From positions 186,001 to 250,000 of the forward strand of contig NZ_JBNNWS010000005.1 in the NCBI RefSeq assembly GCF_050281185.1: 64,000 nt of DNA, given 5' to 3'. The notes under the pieces are model-generated. The model searched no databases and was not told where the DNA came from. It saw only the letters and a list, made by a program, of their open reading frames with translations. Source of the DNA: Heyndrickxia sp050281185. GTDB lineage: Bacteria; Bacillota; Bacilli; Bacillales; Bacillaceae_C. Positions 42,039-50,750 of this stretch are shown here, one piece after another. Both the position numbers and the translations under genes were made by a program. Position 1 is the stretch's first letter. Each line of letters opens with the position of its first letter.

Positions 42039-43127
42039 TTATTTTTTGTTTGGATACTCTTTTACTTTTTCCTCACCCGTTAGAATACGGAGCGTACCTT
42101 CCGCTAAGGCTTGCAGCTCATCTTCACCAGGATGAACAATTACATCTGCAATCCAATTAATATATTCACTAATCATACTTACGAATTCTTTCCCATAAGC
42201 TAGACCGCCAGTTAAAATGATAGCATCGATCTTTCCTTTTAAAACAGCTCCGGCAGCACCAATTTCTTTAGCAATTTGATAAGCCATAGCATCATAGATA
42301 AGTTTTGCCTTTTTATCGCCCTGTTTAATCATCTTTTCTACTTCAACAGCGTTATTTGTCCCAAGATAACCGACAAGGCCACCATGACCAACTATTTTTT
42401 TCATGATTTCTTCACGATAATACATTCCAGAAAAACAAAGATCGATAAGATCACCAACCGGAACAGTACCTGCTCTCTCTGGACTAAATGGTCCTTCACC
42501 ATGTAAACCGTTATTCACATCAATAACTTTTCCATTTTTATGAATACCAACAGTGATTCCACCACCCATATGAACAACGATACATTGAAGATCTTCATAT
42601 TTTTTTCCTAATTGCTTTGCTACTCGCCTGGCAACCGCCTTTTGATTTAAAGCATGAAAGATGCTCTTGCGCTCAATTAAAGAAAATCCAGATATTCTTG
42701 CAATTGGTTCTAATTCATCGACAACGACTGGGTCTACAATAAAAGCTGGAATATTTAACGCATCAGCAATTTCATAGGCAATAATACCACCAAGATTAGA
42801 AGCATGCTGTCCTGCATAACCCGTACGTAAATCATTAAGCATCGGCTCATTTACCGTATATGTACCGCCTTCTATTGGACGTAGTAATCCACCTCTGCCA
42901 CAAACCGCATTCAGTTTAGAGAGGTTTATCCCTTCTTCATCCAATGTCTCTAGAATTGTTTGTTTACGAAATTCATATTGATCGGTTATGGAATTTAAAG
43001 ATTGCATGAATTCCATTTCGTGTCGAATTGTTTTTTCTAAAATTGATTTATCATTTACAAATACACCTATTTTAGTTGATGTCGATCCAGGATTTATCAC
43101 TAGAATTCTATGTTCGTTATCTAACAA
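42039..43127 (-). CDS. buk: Butyrate kinase
   Basis: 362 aa. Acetate-kinase-fold enzyme that transfers phosphate from (branched) butyryl phosphate to ADP. VINPGSTSTKIGV is the phosphate-binding start; HMGGGITVGIHKNGK and GGLAYGKEF are family motifs. The start is TTG at 43127 with GGAGG eight bases before; the ATG at 43142 overlaps that site. With Ptb it turns branched acyl-CoA into acid plus ATP. A long 207-bp gap with a hairpin separates it from bcd. Confidence 0.94.
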   Translation of the reverse strand: MLDNEHRILVINPGSTSTKIGVFVNDKSILEKTIRHEMEFMQSLNSITDQYEFRKQTILETLDEEGINLSKLNAVCGRGGLLRPIEGGTYTVNEPMLNDLRTGYAGQHASNLGGIIAYEIADALNIPAFIVDPVVVDELEPIARISGFSLIERKSIFHALNQKAVARRVAKQLGKKYEDLQCIVVHMGGGITVGIHKNGKVIDVNNGLHGEGPFSPERAGTVPVGDLIDLCFSGMYYREEIMKKIVGHGGLVGYLGTNNAVEVEKMIKQGDKKAKLIYDAMAYQIAKEIGAAGAVLKGKIDAIILTGGLAYGKEFVSMISEYINWIADVIVHPGEDELQALAEGTLRILTGEEKVKEYPNKK

Positions 43128-43275
43128 AGCTGTTACCTCCATTTACTTTCATACACGAAGGAAACAAAGAACCGTTTGAAAACAAGCTTCTCTTACCAAA
43201 GTGGAGTATATTAAGACTTCCAAATGGATTTGTGCTACTTTTATCATTCAGGTTATTGAATTGTTCTTCATGCGT

Positions 43276-43317
43276 AAAAACATATCAATGAACCAGCAAG
43301 GTGCTGATTCATTGATA
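43276..43317 (-). terminator. Hairpin/attenuator between bcd and buk
   Basis: TATCAATGAA pairs with TTCATTGATA (43283-43317), with a further AGCA/TGCT inner stem, and TGTTTTT follows on the minus strand. It lies 18 bases after the bcd stop, inside the operon, so it should cut expression of buk and the genes beyond. Confidence 0.75.
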
Positions 43318-43334
43318 CATGATTTTATTGAAAA

Positions 43335-44432
43335 TTAAGCACGGTAGCTTAAAATGTGTCGATTATTAAGCAAGAATTGACTTCTTGATTTTGCTACTTT
43401 TGCAATTCTCTCTTCAGCCATCCGATCAGCAGCTAAATAAGTTGGAATTCCATCACGTCTTGAAATTTCAATTACTTTCGCCACATTATTATAAATTCCT
43501 TCTACTTTCTTCATTGCACGTTCGTGATTATAACCATATAATTCATCAGCTACATTTATTACACCACCGGCATTTATTACATAGTCTGGTGCATAGACAA
43601 TTCCCATTTCATGAATTTGATCACCATGACGAGTTTCTTTTAATTGGTTATTTGCAGAGCCTGCAATGACTTTTGCTGTTAATTGTGGAATTGTATCATC
43701 ATTTATGATAGCTCCCAATGCACAAGGTGCAAAAATATCGCACTTCACTCCGTATATATCGTTAGGATCAACTGCTTCTGCTCCGAACTGTTCAACCGCT
43801 CTTTGAACTGCCTCTTTATTGATATCTGTAACAATTAATTTTGCTCCTTCTTCATGCAAATAGCGGCATAATTCAAAAGCAACATTTCCCACACCTTGAA
43901 CTGCAACAGTTAATCCCTCAAGTGAATCAGATCCAAAAGCTTCTTTTGCTGCAGCCTTCATTCCAACATAGCAGCCGTAAGCTGTTACTGGAGAAGGATT
44001 ACCAGAAGAACCGAAAGCAGGAGAAATACCTGTAACAAAATTCGTCTCTTCATGGATTAAATCCATATCTGCAACAGTTGTACCAACATCTTCCGCTGTA
44101 ATATAACGGCCATTTAGTCCTTGAATAAAACGACCAAATGCACGGAACATTTCTTCACTCTTATCTTTACGTGGATCTCCGATAATAACTGTTTTTCCGC
44201 CGCCTAAATTTAAACCAGCTGCTGCGTTTTTATATGTCATTCCTCTCGCTAGGCGAAGTGCATCTTCAATAGCCGCATCCTCTGAGGCATATGTCCACAT
44301 TCTTGTCCCACCTAATGCAGGTCCTAAAGTTGTATCATGGATAGCAATAATGGCTTTTAAACCAGATTGCTCGTCTTGACAGAATAATAATTGTTCATAA
44401 TCATATTTTCCCATATATTCAAAAATTTTCAT
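43335..44432 (-). CDS. bcd: Leucine (branched-chain amino acid) dehydrogenase
   Basis: 365 aa. NAD-dependent oxidative deamination of Leu, Val and Ile to keto acids. The Lys pair is in GMTYKNAAAGLNLGGGKT, the Rossmann loop is VAVQGVGNVAF, and APCALGAIIN is a dehydrogenase signature. It starts one base after the ptb stop. It makes the substrates of the Bkd complex from the same transcript. Confidence 0.96.
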   Translation of the reverse strand: MKIFEYMGKYDYEQLLFCQDEQSGLKAIIAIHDTTLGPALGGTRMWTYASEDAAIEDALRLARGMTYKNAAAGLNLGGGKTVIIGDPRKDKSEEMFRAFGRFIQGLNGRYITAEDVGTTVADMDLIHEETNFVTGISPAFGSSGNPSPVTAYGCYVGMKAAAKEAFGSDSLEGLTVAVQGVGNVAFELCRYLHEEGAKLIVTDINKEAVQRAVEQFGAEAVDPNDIYGVKCDIFAPCALGAIINDDTIPQLTAKVIAGSANNQLKETRHGDQIHEMGIVYAPDYVINAGGVINVADELYGYNHERAMKKVEGIYNNVAKVIEISRRDGIPTYLAADRMAEERIAKVAKSRSQFLLNNRHILSYRA

Positions 44433-44433
44433 T

Positions 44434-45357
44434 TTATTTTCTCTCCATCTCTTTATTATTTACCGAACAAATAGCGAGTGCCAATGAGTATAATTTACTT
44501 TCAGCACTGTCGGCTCTTGAAGTTAGCACAATTGGTGCTTTTGCTCCAGCAAGAACTGCACCCACCTTAGCTTTTGCAAAATAGATTAATGACTTATAAA
44601 ATACATTCCCTGTTTCTAAATTTGGAACTAGTAGAATATCAGCTGCACCAGCAACATCACTGCTAATCCTTTTGTGTTCTGCTGCATCAACTGAAATGGC
44701 GATATCAAGTGCTAGAGGACCATCTACAATGCAATTAGAAATTTGTCCTCTCCTATTCATTTGAGTAAGAGCTGCTGCATCCAAAGTTGCCTGCATATCG
44801 GGATTAATAACCTCCACCGCAGCAAGTGCAGCCACCTTTGGTACTTCTACACCTGTAGCTCTTGCAATTTGAACAGCATTATTGATAATTTGAACTTTTT
44901 GTTCCAAATCTGGCTCTATGTTCATTGCTGGATCAGTAATGAATAATAATCGATTAAATGACGGTATTTGAAAGGCAGCTACGTGTGACAATGCCTTTCC
45001 TGATCTTAATCCATTTTCTTTATTTAGGACCGCCTTAAGTATCATAGATGTAGGAATATTGCCTTTCATTAATACTTGAGCATGCCCGTTTTTGACTGAT
45101 AAAACCGCTTGGTTTGCTGCATCAGCCAAAGATTCAGTATGTTTAATTTTCACTTCATCATGATCTATGAGGTTCGAGAAATGAATTTTCATTATATGCT
45201 GAATCTTGTCTCTAGCACCAAATAAAATAAAACTAGCAAGATTTCTCTCTATCGAAAGTGAAACCGCTTCCAATACCTCGAAATCCTCTGCAGATGCTAT
45301 TGCGATTCTTACTTTGTTTTGTTGGGTTGCTTTTTGAAGTATCCTGTCTAAGTCCAT
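44434..45357 (-). CDS. ptb: Phosphate butyryltransferase
   Basis: 307 aa. Swaps CoA for phosphate on (branched) butyryl-CoA. PTA_PTB family: VLMKGNIPTS, FITDPAMNIEPDL, VDGPLALDIAIS and LLVPNLETGNVFYKSL are the typical blocks. It is the first gene of the operon, 48 bp downstream of a consensus sigma-54 promoter. Confidence 0.95.
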   Translation of the reverse strand: MDLDRILQKATQQNKVRIAIASAEDFEVLEAVSLSIERNLASFILFGARDKIQHIMKIHFSNLIDHDEVKIKHTESLADAANQAVLSVKNGHAQVLMKGNIPTSMILKAVLNKENGLRSGKALSHVAAFQIPSFNRLLFITDPAMNIEPDLEQKVQIINNAVQIARATGVEVPKVAALAAVEVINPDMQATLDAAALTQMNRRGQISNCIVDGPLALDIAISVDAAEHKRISSDVAGAADILLVPNLETGNVFYKSLIYFAKAKVGAVLAGAKAPIVLTSRADSAESKLYSLALAICSVNNKEMERK

Positions 45358-45404
45358 GTCTGTTGCCTCAACCCCTTTTTAATGTTTGCCTCCACATATA
45401 TAAC

Positions 45405-45422
45405 ATGCAACTTTCGTACCAA
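45405..45422 (-). promoter_or_regulatory. Sigma-54 (SigL) promoter of the bkd operon
   Basis: On the minus strand TTGGTAC-N5-TTGCAT gives GG-N10-GC, the exact -24/-12 spacing. Upstream are TTGCATGCAA and an AAGTT-N6-AACTT type inverted repeat that may bind BkdR. The pair with the adjacent bkdR activator gene makes the assignment strong. Confidence 0.92.
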
Positions 45423-45500
45423 CATGATTATACCACTTAAATTAAGTTTTATTAACTTAAAGCTTTCTTTTTGCATGCAATATTTTTCACAACGTGCAAA

Positions 45501-47570
45501 TTACTGCATGTTGTTATTTGCAAGATTATATTTTTCAATTTTATAATAGAGATTCCTGATAGAGACCCCTAGTTGTTTAGCAGTAGCTGTTTTATTTCCT
45601 TTATTTTGTTCTAAAGTTTGTTTAATAACATTTCTCTCATAACGCTCTACTAATGTTGTCAGATCCTGGTCTGGAGCTATTTTAATTGAATGTGGAGAAG
45701 CATTTAGAAAATGTTTGTTATCGGTTAAAACTGCTATATGCTGAAGATCAATTTGCTTTTCATTATATCCCATATATATAATAGCTCGCCCTAATATATT
45801 TTCCAGCTCACGCACATTTCCTGGCCAATTATATTCCATAAGCTCTGACATTGCTTTTTGCGTAATCCCTTCAACATTTCGACCATAATCTTGATTTAGT
45901 TTAAGAATAAGTTTTTCGCATAATAACGGAATCTCTTCTTTTCTTCTCCTTAATGGAGGGATTTGAATGGGCATCCGATTTAACCGATAGTATAAATCCT
46001 CTCGAAAAGTTCGATCTGCAATAGCTTTTTCTAAATTCACATGAGTTGCCGCAATAATTCTAACGTTGATCGGGATTGGTTTTGTCCCGCCGACACGGAC
46101 AATTTCATTTTCTTGTAATACCCGTAATAGCTTTGCTTGTGTGTTTGCACTTAACTCACCAATTTCATCAAGAAAAATACTACCGTTATTTGCTTCTTCA
46201 AAAAACCCTCTTTTCCCACCTCTTTTAGCACCTGAAAAAGCTCCTTCTTCATAACCAAATAATTCACTTTCTAATAGTGATTCTGAAATAGCTGCACAAT
46301 TAACACGAATAAATTTATTATACTTTCTGTCACTGGCATTATGTATTGCATGAGCAAAGAGCTCCTTACCTGTACCGGATTCTCCACGAAGCAATACCGT
46401 AGCAGGTGTTTTCGCTCCTAGTTTTGCCTGTTCTACTGCAATATTCATTTCTTCTGAATTGGATATGATATCTTCAAAGGTGTACTTCGCTTCTAAATTT
46501 CTTATGATTTGTCTAGCACGATCCAATTCCTTTGTTAAGGACTGAATTTCAGATACATCGTGGATAACACCAACACTACCCTTTAATATTCCATCTACAA
46601 TAATAGGGGCTACATTTACGATAACTTCCTTTTTCCCTGGACCCACTCGCATCTTTGTACCCCGAATAGCTCTCCTTGTTTGAAGTACCTTTAAATGAAT
46701 GCTTTCACCTTCAGATATATCTGCTGTCGCAGGTTTTCCGATCACCTGCTCTCTCGATAACCCAGTAATTCGAGTATATGCGGGGTTGATTAAAATTCCT
46801 TTCCCGTTTTCATCTACTACAGAAATTGCGTCATCACTCGATTGAATAATCGCTTCAAGCATCGTTTGAATGTCTTTTAAATTGGTTATTTCTTCTGCTA
46901 AGTTTACCACTTCAGTAATATCTTTAAAGACAGCTATTGCGCCAATAATTTTATTTTTCTCATCTATCATTGGTATTCGGGTAGTAATTATTTTTGTTCC
47001 ATTATCAAGGATAGTTTCTTGATTTATTTCGGTTTTTCTAGTTGCAATAATTCTAGGGAGCTGACTCTTCGGAATAACTTCTAAAACATGCTTCCCTATA
47101 GCTTTAGAAGCAGGTACCTCGGTCATTCTTGCGGCACTTTTATTAAAGAAAATAATTTTCCCTTCAGTATCGATAACCACCATTGCTTCATCAGTAGAGT
47201 TAAGAATTAAATGATGCTGATAGGTTTCATTTTTTAATTGTGTAATAAGCTCCTCTTTTTCATCCATTAAGGTTGCTAACAAATATGCAACACTTCCTGG
47301 AATTAGCACCATATGCTTGCTGCGTAATTCAAGGATTTCCTGATATACCGTCTGATCACCAGTCACCTCAATGATGATATCAATGGAATCATTTAAAAAG
47401 TTTCTCCAATTATCTCCAGTAGGGATCTTATTTTTTTCAGCTAATTGAATCCCTTCAGCACTGTTATTCGGATCGATAACTGCGTTAATTTTGAAAAATG
47501 TACTATCCTTAAGCATTTTTAAAATTGCCGCCCCGCGTTTACCACCACCAACTAATAAAACATTTTGCAA
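45501..47570 (-). CDS. bkdR: BkdR, sigma-54-dependent activator of the bkd operon
   Basis: 689 aa. An N-terminal Rossmann-like part (1-100, VLLVGGGKRGAAIL, IIIEVTGD) is followed by two PAS domains (about 115-225 and 235-345), the AAA+ activator domain (about 360-600: Walker A GESGTGKE, GAFSGA for sigma-54 contact, Walker B SIFLDEIGE) and a Fis-type helix-turn-helix (TAKQLGVSIRNLYYKIEKY). Start TTG at 47570 behind GGGAGG. It would sense an amino acid or keto acid signal and drive the promoter at 45405-45422. In B. subtilis this regulator likewise sits first. Confidence 0.95.
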   Translation of the reverse strand: MQNVLLVGGGKRGAAILKMLKDSTFFKINAVIDPNNSAEGIQLAEKNKIPTGDNWRNFLNDSIDIIIEVTGDQTVYQEILELRSKHMVLIPGSVAYLLATLMDEKEELITQLKNETYQHHLILNSTDEAMVVIDTEGKIIFFNKSAARMTEVPASKAIGKHVLEVIPKSQLPRIIATRKTEINQETILDNGTKIITTRIPMIDEKNKIIGAIAVFKDITEVVNLAEEITNLKDIQTMLEAIIQSSDDAISVVDENGKGILINPAYTRITGLSREQVIGKPATADISEGESIHLKVLQTRRAIRGTKMRVGPGKKEVIVNVAPIIVDGILKGSVGVIHDVSEIQSLTKELDRARQIIRNLEAKYTFEDIISNSEEMNIAVEQAKLGAKTPATVLLRGESGTGKELFAHAIHNASDRKYNKFIRVNCAAISESLLESELFGYEEGAFSGAKRGGKRGFFEEANNGSIFLDEIGELSANTQAKLLRVLQENEIVRVGGTKPIPINVRIIAATHVNLEKAIADRTFREDLYYRLNRMPIQIPPLRRRKEEIPLLCEKLILKLNQDYGRNVEGITQKAMSELMEYNWPGNVRELENILGRAIIYMGYNEKQIDLQHIAVLTDNKHFLNASPHSIKIAPDQDLTTLVERYERNVIKQTLEQNKGNKTATAKQLGVSIRNLYYKIEKYNLANNNMQ

Positions 47571-47764
47571 GATTGTTCCTCCCTAACAATGCAATCTTTT
47601 TCATACTTTATTTTAAGAGTTGTATTAATGAATTTCAAGTTTTAATAAGAATCCAAGAATTCAATAGCAAAATAATTTCAATGTTATATCATTTTTTGTT
47701 AGAATTGACTTGGTAATTATGCTTATTTATAAATAATAGCGTGTTCAAAAAGGAGGACAACTTT

Positions 47765-47797
47765 TTGAACAACCTCTATAAGGAGACATTTTCATGA
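47765..47797 (+). CDS. Possible 10-aa leader ORF of yqzF
   Basis: TTG at 47765 lies eight bases after AGGAGG and opens MNNLYKETFS, whose TGA overlaps the yqzF ATG (ATGA). Its ribosome site is in the loop of the hairpin GTTCAAAAAG/CTTTTTGAAC (47743-47770). It may couple translation to yqzF; it could also be chance. Confidence 0.3.
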   Translation: MNNLYKETFS

Positions 47798-48039
47798 TAC
47801 GATTAATTGCACTAATCATTTTAGTCATTCCTGGTTGTTTTGCAGCGCTTGGAATTAAATTAATGAGAGACATGACTTTCGGGATTCTTCAATCACCTTT
47901 CCCATATCTTTGGCTTCAATTTCTTATTGGATTTATTTTCTTTATCGGCGGCTTAGGATTTATTGCAGGTTTTATATTTTACCGTGACCGGAAAAGAAAT
48001 AAAGTTCAAAAACGTTTTAGAAAAAAGAGTAATATATAA
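47794..48039 (+). CDS. yqzF: YqzF (DUF2627) membrane protein
   Basis: 81 aa. Two membrane segments (about 3-22 and 40-62) with a basic C-terminal tail. LRLIALIILVIPG-type start, GIKLMRDMTFGILQSPFPYLWLQF in pieces, and FIAGFIFYRDRKRNKVQ agree with B. subtilis YqzF, which lies next to bkdR there as well. Function unknown. TAAGGAGAC precedes the ATG. Confidence 0.9.
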   Translation: MIRLIALIILVIPGCFAALGIKLMRDMTFGILQSPFPYLWLQFLIGFIFFIGGLGFIAGFIFYRDRKRNKVQKRFRKKSNI

Positions 48040-48043
48040 TAAA

Positions 48044-48249
48044 AAAAGCGCAAGTGCCGCAGCTCTAGCGTACGGATTTTGTAGTCTTCGACTGAGATAA
48101 AGGAAACACGGCCAGGTAGTAAGGAGCCGATGCCCGCTTATCGTAGGGAGAAGACGTAGAAATCCGCTAGCCGATAGGCGCTGGAGCTAGATACAGCAGA
48201 CACTTTTCATGGCTAATATCCTTAGTAAATTTTATACTTTCTTACTTTG
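48044..48249 (+). repeat. Long repeat element, copy A2
   Basis: About 206 bp, over most of its length the same as 26187-26382 (start GCGCAAGTGCCGCAGCTCTAGC, end TTTATACTTTCTTAC), with a few insertions such as CTAGC near 48167. It abuts the terminator of the glycerophosphodiesterase gene, exactly as A1 abuts its neighbour. Confidence 0.88.
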
Positions 48250-48251
48250 TA

Positions 48252-48284
48252 AAAAAATCTGCATAAAATCTGCAGATTTTTTTA
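48252..48284 (-). terminator. Terminator of the GDPD gene
   Basis: AAAAATCTGC (48253-48262), nine-base loop, GCAGATTTTT (48272-48281). A/T-rich tails allow both directions. Confidence 0.8.
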
Positions 48285-48292
48285 TTGAAGTT

Positions 48293-49036
48293 TTACATTT
48301 TACTTATTTTTCGTCTAATTTTAATCGCTTTTTCAGGATAATCAGTAATGATTGCTGAACATTTGACCCGAATTAATCTTTCAATTTCATTATCTTTGTT
48401 CACCGTATATGGCCGAATAGCGATCCCATTTTCAATAGCCCCATTAATAATCATATCTGAAGCAGATTTAATATTAGGATGAATTCCTTTCGCTCGGATC
48501 GCACGTGCGTAAACCCATGGCATATACAAACTATCTGAGTAAAGTGCCGCAGTCTCTATTTCTGGGGCTAACTGGTAGCAGTGAATGAGTGAATAATGAT
48601 TAAATGACGAAATGATGATACGCTCTTCATATTGATAATCTCTAATCAGTTGGATTACTTTTTCCTCTAAGAAAGGATATTCTATCTTACCATTTTTCAA
48701 TTCAATATTACAAAGAAGGTCATTCCCTCGCATCCAATCAAAAATTTCCTTTAAAACTGGAATTCTTGGAACTCTTATGAATGACTGAAATGTTTTAAAT
48801 TTATAACTTGCATTCAGTTCCTTAATTTCTTTAAGTAGCAATTGATTAACAAACCCTTTTCCATTTGTTGTCCGATCTACTGTTTCATCATGAATTACAA
48901 CAATTTCTCCGTCTTTTGATAAATGAACATCTAGCTCAATTCCATCTGATCCACTTTTTTCAGCAGCTAAAAAAGCTTCCATTGTATTTTCAGGGTGTGT
49001 CCCGGCTGAACCACGATGCGCAAAAATAAGGGTCAT
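48293..49036 (-). CDS. yqiK: Glycerophosphodiester phosphodiesterase (YqiK type)
   Basis: 247 aa. GDPD-family TIM barrel: FAHRGSAGTHPENTMEAF with the catalytic His, IELDVHLSKDGEIVVIHDE with Glu/Asp metal ligands and the second His, and a late NIELKNG. No signal peptide, so cytoplasmic. It splits glycerophosphodiesters into glycerol 3-phosphate and an alcohol. Position beside spo0A corresponds to yqiK in B. subtilis. Confidence 0.92.
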   Translation of the reverse strand: MTLIFAHRGSAGTHPENTMEAFLAAEKSGSDGIELDVHLSKDGEIVVIHDETVDRTTNGKGFVNQLLLKEIKELNASYKFKTFQSFIRVPRIPVLKEIFDWMRGNDLLCNIELKNGKIEYPFLEEKVIQLIRDYQYEERIIISSFNHYSLIHCYQLAPEIETAALYSDSLYMPWVYARAIRAKGIHPNIKSASDMIINGAIENGIAIRPYTVNKDNEIERLIRVKCSAIITDYPEKAIKIRRKISKM

Positions 49037-49235
49037 GTTGTCACGTCCTTCTAATAATGTATATATTTAGTTTAATATATATATAAAAACAATAACACTA
49101 AATAGTGGAACAAAGGTTGTAAATTTTTAGTAAAAAAATGATTAATACTTAACTTACTTTGATAAAACCTCCTGGCATATCTCCACATTGAATCTATATA
49201 CATAATATAAACAGATACAATATAAGGAGTGCGTC

Positions 49236-49568
49236 ATGAAGAAAGTTGTATTAAAATTTGTCGTATTAATCATTTTAACTATTCTATTTTTTGTCCTTTT
49301 ACAATATCAACCAACGAATAGCTTTATTAAAGTAGAAATTGTTGAAAAATATTATTCTCCCCATTCAAACGGAAAAGCCAAAGGAGTTAAAACAAGGAAA
49401 AGTGTTCCGGTAGAAACAATTCCAAATGGTCAGGCAGCATGTTTGATGGAGTTTAGCAACGGTCAAATTTTAGAAATGGATTGTGATACCTATTTAAGGT
49501 ATACAATTGGGGAAAGAGTAAAAATAAAGTTTATAGATCATCGATTAATAGATATAAGAAGAAAATAA
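49236..49568 (+). CDS. Unknown membrane-anchored protein
   Basis: 110 aa. One N-terminal membrane segment (about 5-24), then about 85 polar residues predicted mainly beta, with two cysteines (ACLMEF, MDCDTYLRY). I do not recognise the family. TATAAGGAG precedes the ATG, and a small hairpin (GCGTATACGC) follows its stop. It lies between two minus-strand genes, so it has its own promoter. Confidence 0.7.
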   Translation: MKKVVLKFVVLIILTILFFVLLQYQPTNSFIKVEIVEKYYSPHSNGKAKGVKTRKSVPVETIPNGQAACLMEFSNGQILEMDCDTYLRYTIGERVKIKFIDHRLIDIRRK

Positions 49569-49606
49569 GGAAGCGTATACGCCTTATTTTATTTATCGTT
49601 TTGATG

Positions 49607-49638
49607 TAAAAAAGAGGGCATAAAATACGCCCTCTTAA
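49607..49638 (-). terminator. Terminator of spo0A
   Basis: AAGAGGGC (49612-49619), loop ATAAAATAC, GCCCTCTT (49629-49636); T6 on the minus strand. Confidence 0.9.
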
Positions 49639-49679
49639 TTGCGATAACATGAGATGGAGTTACAGTTATTAAGTAATTA

Positions 49680-50465
49680 TTATGATGCTTTATGTTCTAA
49701 ACGCAATTTATCTGCCACCATGGCAATAAATTCACTATTTGTAGGTTTAGCCTTGGACATGCTGACGGTATAACCAAATAATGAGGAGATGGAATCAATA
49801 TTACCACGACTCCAAGCTACTTCAATTGCATGACGAATAGCTCTTTCGACGCGGCTTGCAGTGGTATTATATTTCTTAGCAATATCAGGATATAACACCT
49901 TAGTGATTGATCCTAATAGCTCGATATCGTTATACACCATCGAAATAGCCTCTCTTAAATATAAGTATCCTTTGATATGTGCAGGTACACCTATTTCATG
50001 GATAATACTCGTAATGCTTGCATCTAAATTTTTAGGTTTTTGTTCAATACTGGTTCTTACGGTTGAAGGGCTTGATTTTTTCAAAATTGGACTTTGCTTC
50101 CCACTAACCTGACGAATTTGGTTTGCTAGGTTATTCATATCAAATGGTTTTAAAATAAAGTATGAAGCCCCTAGTTCTACAGCTTTTTTTGTTACATCCT
50201 CTTGTCCAAATGCAGTAAGCATGATGACATTTGGCATCTCACTTTTTTCACGAAGCTTTTCCAGTACACCTAAACCGTCTAAATGCGGCATAATAATATC
50301 TAATATTAGAACATGAGGTTTAGCTTCCCGCAATAAATCTAGACATTCTTGTCCATTATAAGCAACTCCGCTTATCTCCATATCATCTTGAGAAGAAATA
50401 AACTCCTCCAATAAACCTACAAGCTCACGATTATCATCAACAATAAAAACTTTAATTTTGTTCAC
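49680..50465 (-). CDS. spo0A: Sporulation master regulator Spo0A
   Basis: 261 aa. Receiver domain 1-125 (VDDNRE acidic pair, phospho-Asp in VLILDIIMPHLDG, Lys in YFILKPFD), a variable linker, and the Spo0A DNA-binding domain from about 145 (NLDASITSIIHEIGVPAHIKGYL, and the recognition region NTTASRVERAIRHAIEVAWSRG in pieces). The C-terminus ends DKLRLEHKAS as in B. subtilis. Start is GTG at 50465, nine bases after GAGGAGG; an ATG four bases earlier opens only ATG-GAG-TGA in another frame. Confidence 0.98.
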   Translation of the reverse strand: MNKIKVFIVDDNRELVGLLEEFISSQDDMEISGVAYNGQECLDLLREAKPHVLILDIIMPHLDGLGVLEKLREKSEMPNVIMLTAFGQEDVTKKAVELGASYFILKPFDMNNLANQIRQVSGKQSPILKKSSPSTVRTSIEQKPKNLDASITSIIHEIGVPAHIKGYLYLREAISMVYNDIELLGSITKVLYPDIAKKYNTTASRVERAIRHAIEVAWSRGNIDSISSLFGYTVSMSKAKPTNSEFIAMVADKLRLEHKAS

Positions 50466-50528
50466 TCCATGTTTCCTCCTCAATCAATCAACGCAAAATT
50501 TTTTATCTTTTCATATTTCTATATAAAA

Positions 50529-50559
50529 CATTTTCGACAATGCCAATTAAATTCCTTCT
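50529..50559 (-). promoter_or_regulatory. Sigma-H promoter with 0A box upstream of spo0A
   Basis: On the minus strand AGGAATTT, 12 bases, CGAAAAT fits sigma-H (RNAGGAWWW / RNGAATWW). A 0A-box-like TTCGACA on the plus strand (50533-50539; TGTCGAA on the minus) overlaps the -10. Further TTCGAC-type boxes lie at 50622-50628 and 50653-50659. This is the layout of the B. subtilis Ps promoter, with autoregulation. Confidence 0.65.
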
Positions 50560-50708
50560 AAAATTTGAAAATTTCTTAAAAAAACGATGATTTCTTTTAT
50601 TTTCTCTTAAATTCTCTTGTTTTCGACCTTTTTCGTGTATCAGTATAATATTTGTCGAAAAAACTTATTTTTATCATAACATATTTAGTTAATACGTACT
50701 ATTTACAA

Positions 50709-50750
50709 AAGAAAAAGCAAGCTGTAGAGGATTGCTCTATCAGCTTGCTT
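50709..50750 (-). terminator. Terminator of spoIVB
   Basis: AGCAAGCTG (50716-50724) pairs with CAGCTTGCT (50741-50749), and T5 plus C and TTTT follow on the minus strand. It overlaps the spoIVB stop codon. Confidence 0.88.
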
